This document shows, in pieces, positions 12,231 to 24,200 of a DNA stretch of 64,000 nt; the stretch's first letter is position 1; each line of letters starts with the position of its first letter. The notes under the pieces were generated by a model. The model was not told the DNA's origin. It did no database searches and saw nothing but the letters and a program-made list of their open reading frames with translations. The position numbers and the translations under genes are program-made. This stretch comes from Scilla litardierei (Eukaryota; Streptophyta; Magnoliopsida; Asparagales; Asparagaceae): contig CM061139.1 of the NCBI GenBank assembly GCA_030789695.1, positions 202,837,641 through 202,901,640 of the forward strand, given 5' to 3'.

Positions 12231-15200
12231 TCTCGAAAGAAATATTCTCTTGAAAGAACACAACAAATCTTGTATCCCCTCTATTTTCAGTTATTAAAAA
12301 ACAGCCACCCTTTTCCCAAAATCATCTCCTTAAAACCTTAAAATCCCACCTTTCCACTAAAAATCTCAACTTTATACTAAAACCCTCTTTTTATCCAACA
12401 AAACATAGAAAAATCCTATCACAAACTGTTTGGCTGTATTAGTTGTATATGAAAATAAGACGTACTCTCATAATTTTATCAAGGCAGCTTGCCCATCATA
12501 CTTATTTTCCTTGCAAATGTTTTCTAGAGTTTGTGAAGAAACTCTGGGATTTCGGGGAGTATAACTGTAAGCCTGTGTTAGAGGTGATGCTATTATTTAC
12601 TGTTACAGATGCAGAGGCAAAAGGTGATGTGTAAGTGATAGATCCGAAGGAAAAATCTGAACTTTATGGATAAAAAGCAAGAAAATTGATAAGTTGGCTT
12701 CAATTGATAGGGGCAACCACCCTCCCAAGACGCCATGAAGAGTACGTGATGAGCCCATCACTAAGCTGATATGGGTAAAGTTGATGTTGTTGGCAGTGGC
12801 AAGAATAACGCCTTTCAGATAACTTTGTTTCATTTCAAGAAATTGGGGTTCTAAAATATGCGGAAGCACTGTAGTATGGGTGATGACATATGGTTATATA
12901 GGTAGATGAGATGGTCATGGAGGAGCAAAGGTGGGTGGAAAAAGTCAGTTGCCTAAGGAGAATGAGATGGGTTGGTAGGTTAGGTGGGTGATAAATGTAA
13001 TGTCTGTTATATGATGTTTATTCTCTGTTAATTATATTTCCAGTTCATTAAGTACATGTTGCATGTGGTTGATTTCTAGACTACCTAGATCTGCATTTAC
13101 CCTTTATGAGTCTGGACTTTGGGTGTCCAAATTTTGGTCGACTCCTTTGTTAGGTTTATCTAATGGTTGAATTTGGCACTTGAATTATTTTGTATAGGTC
13201 TCTTTGAGTTGAATTTAATCTGCTTTTAGAAAGATTTCGAACCAATTCATTCCCGCTCAAATTATTGTTAGGCCAAATAAAATCAACTATGTTTTATTCG
13301 ATCAACATAAATTAGAATGTCCAAAAACAATACACAATCCCACGTTTTCTATGACAGCACTATGAATAGAGGAAATATCCTCTTATGAAACATGATCTCA
13401 TGTTTCCTCCGTGTGTGCGCGTGTGTGTACAGTAGGGTAGAGTGGATCAAACATGAAGATCCTATCAACCCGAATTTTAAAATTACGAAGCCAAATGAAA
13501 AATCTATTTCATTTGATCTGATTTAAGATATTTAAAATTTAAACTACTTGTACATTAAAATTTTAAATGAAAAATCGTTAACTTTATAACTACCAAATGT
13601 ATAACCAAACAATGTGAAATGGCAAGATTTTAGTTTAGAGCGGTAATTCCTACTCGACCCAGCATGTTGAACCCCAACCCATCCGAACCTTTAGATACAT
13701 GTAAGGTAGTAATTGCATTAGGTCAAATTTGGGTCAACCTAGCTGACCAGAACAATGATAAGTCAGGTGAGGGTCAAGACCAACGATGCGAAAACTTGGT
13801 TTCAATCTCACTGGTACGATCAGTTGGTAGTTTGTAGTATCAGCATCGACGATGCTGAATTGGAAATACTGGGAAATACATATTGAAAGTATTTGACTTA
13901 GGTATTGATTGGATTAATTTTTTGTTGCAGGTAGACTAACTTGGTTTTAATCTCACTGGTACGATCAGTTGGTAGTTTGTAGTAACAGCATCGACAATAC
14001 TGAATTAGAAATACTGGGAAATACATATTGAAAGTATTTGACTTAGGTATAAATTGGATTAATTTTTTGTCGCAGGTAGATTTTCATCTTTAGTAAGTGC
14101 TTCATTATGTATATATCATCTCAATCATTCAGAATGGTATCTTCTCTTTTCTAACCATTCTGTCAACATGTTATCTTTATGGGTTATCTAAATCAATCAG
14201 CTCAGCTTGCAATTATCTATCAATGTTAGCTAATATTCCAAACCTTCGTTATCAGTCAATAATTCAAACGTTGATTTTGACTGATATAGGAGATTTCTTC
14301 GACCATTATATGAGATAAATAGAATTTCAATCTTTGATAATTTAATCCCAACATCTCTTATTAGTTATTAGATAGTATTGAGTTTGAATGGATAGTTTTA
14401 GTCAGTTTTGAATGGATTGTATGGACATGCTTGAGATAGGATACAATACAGGCTATAAAGTCTAGTTTGATTTTCACTAGTTCTAAATTTTTTAAAAGGC
14501 TTGATGGAACTGAGAACTTAGAAGAAGTTGAATCAAGGCAGATGGCCTATTTGTATTTGATTTGAACTAAATCTCGTGAGCTATGATTGATTTCAGCTAT
14601 GATTTCAAACCTTGGTCAAGACACACCGAGTTGAACCGAGATGGGTTGTCTTAAAACAAGCGCTAAAAAGCACAATGGTTGGTGCATTGGATTTGTTTAA
14701 TTGTTGGTTCTTGGTTCGAGTCATAAGATCATTCCATCATTTTCTTTTAAGTATAATTACTATGTTACCATTAATAGAAATGTTTGTGATGCGGACGCAC
14801 CCACCCCACCGTCTACCGAGGAAGCGGGACACCTATCGTGACTTACGTGAGGCGTAGGAGACGCGGGGTCATCGCGTAGTGGGTTTAGTGGCTCTAGGGG
14901 TATTCTAGTCTTTTCAGACTAGATTAGTAAATCCCCTCTTTTTTATAAATTAGGGCTAGCCGTCTTCTTTTTTTGGGTATGCTTGATTTGTGAAGAAACT
15001 TGTTAGGCATCGTAGAGAAGGTTCTTAGGCTTTGATCCGACATTCAAAGCTAGGAGATAGGGTTTCGTCTCGAAAGAAACCCACTTTATTTGTAGTTCTT
15101 CGCATTTCTATTCTATAAAAAGTCCACATTTTCCATTTTCCACTTTTAAATTTATTGATTTGCTTATACGATCTACCGAATCGTATCAAATTGGCATCAG

Positions 15201-18200
15201 AGCGGTGAGATCCGATGGCGACAAGTACTAGATCGAAGGCGGATTTGATCGATGAGAAGATTCAAGGGCTTTGGGAGGACCTCAATGGTGAGATCGAAGA
15301 ACGGTTCGTGGGATTGAAGAAAACGGTGGGGGATTCCATCAAGGATCACGCCCATTCACAAGAGGACATCCAGATAGAACTCCGGGGCATGAGGAAGGAC
15401 GCCGCACAACAAGATCGTGATCTCCAAGAATTGAAGGGGTCGAATTCAGATCTGAAGGAGGCAATGTCGACGATGTTGACAATGATACAAGCCCTAATGA
15501 TGGCGAAAGAAGGAGATAGATGCAAGGAAATCCAAGAGGAGGGAGATTTTACCCTCGAATCAGCCCCTTAGAGCAAGCACGGATGGCGACGGAGCTTCCA
15601 CCTCAAAGCGACGGCTCGGGGGAGCCAAAAGAGTCGACGCGGCCTGACCTAGACCCGCGCGGGTCTGTTTTACAAACAGCAGACACCCGCGGGTCTGTTC
15701 GACCTGCAACATGCCCGATAGGGCCTGTCAGGGGGTCGGCGGCCCAACCCAGGCCTTCCCAGGCCTGGGCAAGGCCGTTGGGCCTTCCAGAGACCTCGAC
15801 GCCCCCCTGCGGGGGCGCGGAGCAGGCGGCACCCCCAGCCGGGGGTGTGGGAGATACGGCACCCCCAGCCCGGGGTGCGGATTGGCGGGCAGCCCCTCCT
15901 GGGGGCCCGACGACCCCTTCACGCCCCTTAGGGCGTGTGGCGGGGTTCGTACCCCACTCTGGGGGAACTTCGGGGACGGTTGGAGGCGGTTGGGCCTCGG
16001 GAGCAGCTATTGGGGCCCCGGCGGGCCAATTTTGGAGCAGGCGGCACCCCCAGCCGGGGGTGTGGGAGATACGGCACCCCCAGTCGGGGGTGCGGATTGG
16101 CGGGCAGCCCCTCCTGGGGGCCCGGCGACCCCTTCACGCCCCTTAGGGCGTGTGGCGGGGTTCGTACCCCACTCTGGGGGAACTTCGGGGACGGTTGGAG
16201 GCGGTTGGGCCTTGGGAGCAGCTATTGGGGCCCCGGCGGGCCAATTTTGGAGAACGGAGACTACCCATCTTGGGCCGAGGTCCGTTTTTACACGACCACC
16301 TGAGTTTCCAGGACACTACCACCAGCCCGAGGCGTGGGAGAAGCCTAGTTGGCCTGAGGAGTTGTACGGGGTTGATGAGGGAGGCCTGACGGAGACCCGT
16401 GGTGGCGGTTTGGGCTGGGGAGGTGACCGTGGCGGACATAGGGGCAGCAGGGTGACATCAACGCGGATCGGCGGTTGATGACGCTGAAGATGCCGATCTT
16501 TGACGGCACAGATCCAGACGGATGGATATATCGGGTAGAGCGATATTTTCAGGTGATGAGATTGACGGAGCAGGAGGTCCTGAAGGCCATCGGGATTTAT
16601 TTTGAGGGGAAGGCACTAGCATGGTACTGGTGGACGATAGCACAGACCCCTTTTTGCACTTGGGAGGAGCTGTCAGCACTGATCGTGGATCGGTTCCAGG
16701 AGACAGCAGGAGGAGATTTCTACGAGCAGCTGTCTGTCCTGAGACAGGAGGGGACGGTGAGAGACTACGTGGAGAGATTTGAGATGCTTAACAGCAGGGT
16801 GAAGGGGGTGACAAATGAGGTTATGATCGGGAACTTCATGAGGGGGCTGAAGCCCTCTATACGGGCTGAGTTGCGGATGCAGAGCCCGGGGACCTTGGAG
16901 GACGTCCTTTGCTTGTCCCACAAGGCGGAAGAGAAGCATGCGGATGAGAGGCGCATCCGAGGGACTTGGAAAGGCCAGGGCCGGCACAGTCAGCCGACAC
17001 CAGCACCACCCAGGGGGACCACCGTAGCACCAGAGGCCGCGGGAGAGAAGAGAGGGGGATGCCCGACCAGTGGTACCTGGTCGGCGATTTACTGAGGCCG
17101 ACATGAGAGCGAGACGAGCTGCATGCCTATGTTTCAGGTGCGACGAGAAGTTCAGCCCCGATCACCGATGTGCGAGCAAGTTACTGCTGATCGTGATTGT
17201 GCCCGATGAGGAGGGGTACACTGAGGAGGTGGAGCCAAAGTTGGCCGAGGAGAGCGAGGTGCATGTCCACGTGGACGTGACGGAGGTGTCCTTGAACTCC
17301 GTGGTAGGCACGCCGAATCATACCATGAAGTTGTCAGGGGTGTTGGCGGAGCAGGCAGTGACCGTACTCATTGACAACGGGACGACTCACAACTTCATCT
17401 CTGGGAAGATTGTAGAGCGCCATGGGTTAGAGCTGAGTACGATGGAGAGGTTTACGGTGTTGCTGGGGACATGAAAGATGGAGGAAAGTAAGGGGCTGTG
17501 CAAGGGGGTGTGCCTGACATTGCAGGGCATACAGGTAGTGGATGACTTCTTGTCATTGGAGTTGGGCAACGTGGATATCATACTGGGGGTACAGTGGCTG
17601 AAGAAGTTGTGGGAGATGAAGGTGAACTGGAAGCTTCTGAGGATGGAGTTCCAGGATGGGAGCGGACCGTCGTGTTGACAAGGGGACACGACTCTTTGTT
17701 TTTCATTAGTGGCCCTCAAGGCCATCACTCGGGCGTTGCGGGACGAGGGAGAGGGGTTCCTGGTGCAGTATCAGGGGATGGCAGCTAAGGGGGAGAAGCA
17801 GCGGGATGAGACCGCAGTGGAGGTTGAGCAGGTGCTAGAGCAGTACTAGGAGGTCTTTCAGGACCCGCAGGGGCTACCACCGTCCAGTGGACACGAGCAC
17901 GCAATTGTATTGCGCGATGGAGCAGCACCGGTGAGTGTGCGACCATATCGGTACCTGCATGCACAGAAGGACGAGATTGAGATGATGATACGGAAGATGC
18001 TGCAGGCTGGGGTAATCCAGCTAAGTGTGAGTCCTTTTTCGAGCCCAATTTTGCTGGTTAAGAAGAATGACGGGAGTTGGAGATTCTTGCGGAGGTTCAT
18101 TCTCGTTTTCTTTGACGATATTCTCGTCTACAGCAGGCAAGGTTTTAAATGGCGTGAGGCGTGACGTGGCGGCGAGGTCAACCCTCAAGCCTTAGGAGCC

Positions 18201-21200
18201 TTGGCGGAGCCACAATGTTTTTCAAGGCATGACTTAAGGCGGTAAATGTGTGTATATATTATATAATATATAGAGAGGTAGACAGTAAATTATACTCCAC
18301 TTAGATGGATTAGTTTCCAAATCCTACCAAATCCATAGCCTTCCATCTACATTGAGATGTGTGCTTACTGCTTACAATTAACTAAAGTGTTTCTTTACTA
18401 AAAAGCAATTGTTTACATAACTAAAAAGCATGTGACCTCAATACGTCATCAATATCAAAGCAATCGATTAACACAATTGTTAAAGCTATTTGGATAATTG
18501 GATGTAAACGAAATTTGCTGATACTTGAAGGAACATTGATTTTTGCATGCCCTAGTTCAACATCTTGAATAAACGTTGTTCACAAGTGCTGTTTGCGAGC
18601 GAGATGAAAAGCCATAGGCCCCAAATCGAATGCGGGCGGCTACGAGATGAAAAGAAGCCTCAAATAATGAGAACGGGTCGGGTTCGGGTTCTCTTAGCCC
18701 TATAATGCGTATCCGGGTGCTTTTGTTTTTAATTTTTTAAGGCGCGCCTTATGTTTTGTGGCGCGTCTTGTGTCGCCATGGTGCGCCATAGCGGCATGCC
18801 GCCTCAAAGAGCCAACTTGGGCATTAACGGGGCGTGAAGGTGGAGCTTTGCCGCCTGGCGTCGCCGTGGCGAGTTTTTTAGAACCTTGACAGCAGGAGCA
18901 TGGTGGAGTATTTGGACCACTTGGATGTGGTCTTCCGGGAGTTGATGGCGCAGCAGTTGTTCGCCAATCGGAAGAAGTGCAGCTTCGGCCAGGCACGGAT
19001 CGAGTACCTAGGGCATGTTGTTTCGGCGGAGGGGGTGGCGGCCGACAGGTCAAAGATAGCAGCTATGTTGGATTGGCTGGTGCCTACTACACTACGAGCT
19101 CTTCGTGGATTTTTGAGTCTGACGGGCTACTACTGAAAGTTCGTTAAGGGGTACAGCACCATAGCCTGGCCCCTTACCGAACAGCTCAAGAAGGACGGAT
19201 TCCATTGGGAGGAGGAGGCCACCAATGCTTTTGAGGCCTTGAAGGTAGCGATGACAATGGCGCCAGTGCTTGCTTTACCAGACTTCAGTATATCTTTTGT
19301 GGTGGAGACTGACGCGTCGGGATATGGATTGGGGGCGGTGCTTATGCAGGAGGGACGACCCATAGCCTATTTCAGTCAGGTGTTGTCTGCTAGAGTACGG
19401 CTGAAGTCGGTATATGAGAGGGAGCTGATGGCCATTGTCTTCGTGGTGATGAAGTGGCGGCCATATTTGTTGGGAGGGAGTTTGTGGTTAGGACGGATCA
19501 GTGGAGCATCAAGTACCTTTTAGAGCAGCGGTTGGTTACTGAGGAGCACCAGCGTTGGTTGTCCAAGCTGGTGTGGTATCGATTCGACATCGAGCACAGG
19601 CCGGGGTTGGAGAACAAGGCTGTCGATGCCTTGTCTCGTCGGGAGGAGAGCGTGGACTTGAGGTCTCTGTCGCGACCGATGTGGCTGGACTGGAAGCCCA
19701 TGTTGCAGGAGGCGGAGAGTGACGATGAGGTGGGGCAGATTCGCGAGTTGCTGCGGCAGGGAAAGGAGGGGCCGAAAGGGTATTCCTTGCAGGGGTGCAG
19801 ACTGCTTTACTAGGGGAGGTTGGTGCTACCGTGGGCATCAGTATTTATACCGGTCCTGTTTCAGGAGTTCTATGGCTCAGTGACTGGAGGTCATTCGGGG
19901 GTACAACAGACGTACCAGAGGATGACTAGAGAGATGTACTGGCCCGGGATGCGGAGGAGTGTTGCAAAGTTAGTAGCAGCATGTGACGTCTGCCAGCGTC
20001 ACAAGTATATGGCCATGGCACCAGCAGGGCTGTTACAGCCGTTAGAGTTGCCAGAGATGGTCTGGGAGGAGGCCACGATGGACTTCATTGACGGGTTGCC
20101 CCGTTTGAGGGATATACAGTGATCTTCGTCATAGTAGACCAATTGAGTAAGTATGCCCATTTCATACCAATGAGGCATCCTTATACCGCAGTCTCGGTGG
20201 CCACAGCGTTCACTCGGGAGGTGATACGCCTGCACGGGGTACCAGTGTCCATAGTGTCCGACAGGGACAAGGTCTTCATGAGCGGGTTCTGGCGGGAGCT
20301 CTTCAGGGTACATGGTACGGTCCTTAAGATGAGTACGACCTACCACCCACAGACGGACGGCCAGACGGAGGTGGTGAACCGCTCTATAGAGACTTATCTG
20401 CGGTGCTTCGTTTTGGAGACGGCTCGACAGTGGCACAGGTGGTTGGCATGGGCGGAGTATTGGTACAACACATTGTACCACTCTGCAGCGGGGACGACCC
20501 CATTCAGGATCCTCTACGGGCGAGATCCACCATCCTTGCTTCGCTTCAATGACAGACAGACGCTGGTGTCGCAGGTGGAGACTTATATGGAAGAGATGGA
20601 TGCTATGTTGGAGGAGCTGCGGAGACATCTTTTGAGGGCTCAGCAGGTGATGAAGACCCGGGCAGATGGTCATCGGCGGGACGTCCACTTTCAGGAGGGA
20701 GATATGGTATATCTCAAGATGCGACCCTACAGGCAGAAGATGTTAGCTCGGAGGCAGAATGAGAAGCTGGCAGCTCGCTACTACGGCCCCTACCAGATTG
20801 CGGCCAAGATTGGGCATGTGGCATACAGGTTGCGTCTGCCACCGTCTTCTACAATACATCCGGTGTTCCATGTGTCGCAGTTTCGGAGGGCAATTGGGGA
20901 CCAGTCAGCCTTGTCTACTCTGCCACCTACGCTTACTGAGGACATGGAGGTACTGTTTGGAGCCTCTGGATGTGAGGGCAGTTCGTCAGGGACCGGGTCG
21001 ACGAAGGGAGGTGCTGATCTACTGGGTGGGTCTACCCGACTGTGACGCCACGTGGGTGGCATATGACGTGGTCCGGGAGCAGTTCCCAGATTTCCACCTT
21101 GAGGACAAGGTGGCTCTTTTAGGGGGGTATTGATGCAGACGCACCCACCCCACCGTCTACCGAGGATGCGGGACCACCTATCGTGACTTACGTGAGGCGT

Positions 21201-24200
21201 AGGAGGCGCGAGGTCATCGCGTAGTGGGTTTAGTGGCTCTAGGGGTATTCTAGTCTTTTCAGACTAGATTAGTAAATCCTCTCTTTTCTATAAATTTGGG
21301 CTAGCCGTCTTCTTTTATGGGCATGCTTGATTTGTGAAGAAACTTGTTAGGCATCATAGAGAAGGTTCTTAGGCTTTGATCCGACATTCAAAGCTAGGAG
21401 ATATGGTTTCGTCTCGAAAGAAACCCACTTTATTTGTAGTTCTTCGCATTTCTATTCTATAAAAAGTCCACCTTTTCCATTTTCCACTTTTAAATTTATT
21501 GATTTGCTTATACGGTCTACCGGATCATATCAGTTTGCTCTTATAACACCCATCATTGAGGTCTGGTGGTTGTTGGGTTAGGCTTTATATTCAAGTAGAT
21601 ATTGGATTCTATGTTGTTATAGTTAAATATCATTTCTTTACTATAAAAAAATTTGCCGACACATACTCAATAAACATAGTTTACATACTCAATAAACATA
21701 GTTTACGCTAGTCGGGGTTCCGGTGTCTCCCGGGATAACCCTTCTGTTGGAAATGGGTCAGAGGACTTGAACTGATTGTTCATTTGGTCATGTTTGGGTT
21801 CGGTATATACAAGTTTGAATCAGAACTTACTCCACCAAACCTGATACTGTTGACACCATTAATTTTGAGTATATGTATGGTAGGAAATGTAGATACCAAG
21901 AATGAAGTTGGTCATCTGAAAGGAATAGAAGCATGGGCTTCTTGGACACCATAGGAGGAAATTTCTACTATGGTAGCTAATACAAATTACTCTATAATTA
22001 TACGCACATACCTACGTAGCATTCATTTATATGCAGATACATGTATGAGGAAAATGTTATATTAATCATAATCCTCCTATCTATGAAAATACATGATGTG
22101 CCATCAATATTGATGATCCAATCCGTTTATTGTGATCTATACTCATAAAACCAAAAAATAAACAAGAATATCATGAATTTAAACTATTTGTTCTATGCAT
22201 CTTATGAATCGTGATGTAAAGATGAACGTCTTGTGATGGTCTTTTAAGACAATTATTTTGACTTGCTTGATTGATAGCATAGAAGAATTTCTAATCCACC
22301 TGATTTTCAACCTTCACGGGCCTTAGAATGCGTAGGCCATAATGAATGTACTGGATTATCATATTGATGGCCTACCCTTTGCGTCTATTGGTAGGTGTAG
22401 AACACTTATGCTACACCCTGTGTTAGATAACCTTTCACTGTGTGGATGTTTCCATCTTCACATGTGCCATTTTGGACACATGGTTAGGCCTCCAGTGAAA
22501 CAGAACTTGCTGGGAAAGGCAGAATAAAATGAATTAACATATTTTTAAATTTGCAATGAGGAGGTTGAAAACTAGAATCTCTTGCAACCTATTGCTATAA
22601 TACCATGCTAGTTAGCAACTTTACCAAAATGCTTCAACCAATTTGCCAACAATGGAGATCAAGCCATCTCTGTATTACTTTAATCCGGACTGTTTCATGC
22701 TCTAAGGGAATTAGAGGCTTTCCATTTGGTCATGTTTACATACAGCATGAATAGAAAAGGTATATAGTTTAAGCATGAAGGTTGTATGCCATCGCTGGGA
22801 TTTGGCACCATCACAATAAGGGTTGGTGCCATCATAAAAAATCTTGATTAAGCTTTTATTGAGTGTTAATGACTTTGAATGGTAGACTACAACTAACCTA
22901 CATATTAATAGGAAAAGGTTGTGGATGGTTACGATGTTGACTGTTATGATGATGATGTTTTTGATGGTGATAAAGAAGTAACTAAGTCGATTGAGGTAGT
23001 TATTGGGTAGAAAGTTGAAAGAATTAATGGCTACCAAAGGTTTGGTCTTTCTGATGTGAAGTGCTTAGGCTTTTTAAGACACGAACAGCATTTCAGACAG
23101 TGTGTTTTTCATTAGCATTTGCACCTTCCTATATTGTCAAAAATTTCTAGCCGAATATGTTAAAAATTTCTCCCTTGCAAATGTAGTCCAATCTTGAGTT
23201 TGCCAACTGATATCAGGGATGCTCTATAAGTTTATTTGTTACCCACGCCCTCTTGCTTTGTCTAATTCTTCTTTCAATTTTGATGTAACCATGATTGCAA
23301 TGTTAATTTGGTCGTGAAAATCCCAGTAAACTTGGATTTCCATTTCAAAACAGTGAATACTTACACTTCATCACTTATATTAGCAGCATTTCATAGGTAA
23401 CACTAATTTGGTTTTCCTTGACAGGAATCTCCGGTACTTGGGAAGCCCACCATTTTCACTACAAATCAATCTGGGTAATTTCTCTTGTATGACTTCTCTG
23501 CCCATGCAAGTTATAGTTTGATCAAATGACATATGATTGTTGTTTGTAAAGTCGCACTTTTTTGCTATTATTGTAAGCTTCACTATTAGGGATTTACCTT
23601 TTAGTATATTTATATTGATGACAATGTCAGACTATGTAGAACAGGTACGTCTATTGGGTAGTTGTACCCGTACCGGACACACGACACCCATTCTGGACAC
23701 GGTCACTTCCTTGGATACTCCTTGGGCACTTGAAAACATGTCCGACACACAAACACGTTAATTATATACTATCGTTTATAGTTTTAAACACTTTGGGAAA
23801 ACCGTGGAGACATGTTCATTTGACTCGTACACTTCTTCACATAACATATTCCTATAGGGTTAAAATGCTTATTTAATTGTATTTATATATACATGACCAT
23901 ACTTTAGTGGAAGAAGTTACAATGTTTTTAAAACTGTAATCATTTAAGCATGTTTTGACTGAAAAAATCAAGATACATTTAGCTACTAAATAAGAAGTTG
24001 AAGAGCCAATGATTAATTCTCTTCTAAAATCATGAAAATACATGATAGTTTATCATCATTACATTTTTTGTGTATAATACAATCAAAAATGTCTCTGTAC
24101 TTTTGGATGCATGGACATGTGAGTGTATATATGCACACACTATATATGTATGCTATACATGTTTTAGTGTCACCTATATTCTATGTTACCTATATTCTAT

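Larger units (their letters stand above)
14787..21532 (+). mobile_element. Second Ty3/gypsy chromovirus (Reina-like), full structure, inactive
   Basis: Target duplication GTTTG at 14782-14786 and 21533-21537. Two 402-bp LTRs with TG..CA ends, PBS-like TTGGCATCAGAGCGG just after the 5' LTR (15191-15205) and PPT AGGGGGGTAT at 21121-21130. gag, protease, RT, RNase H, integrase and chromodomain occur in order on the + strand, the same orientation as the host gene. RT carries an internal deletion and a 751-bp DNA transposon, so the element is dead. Confidence 0.95.
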
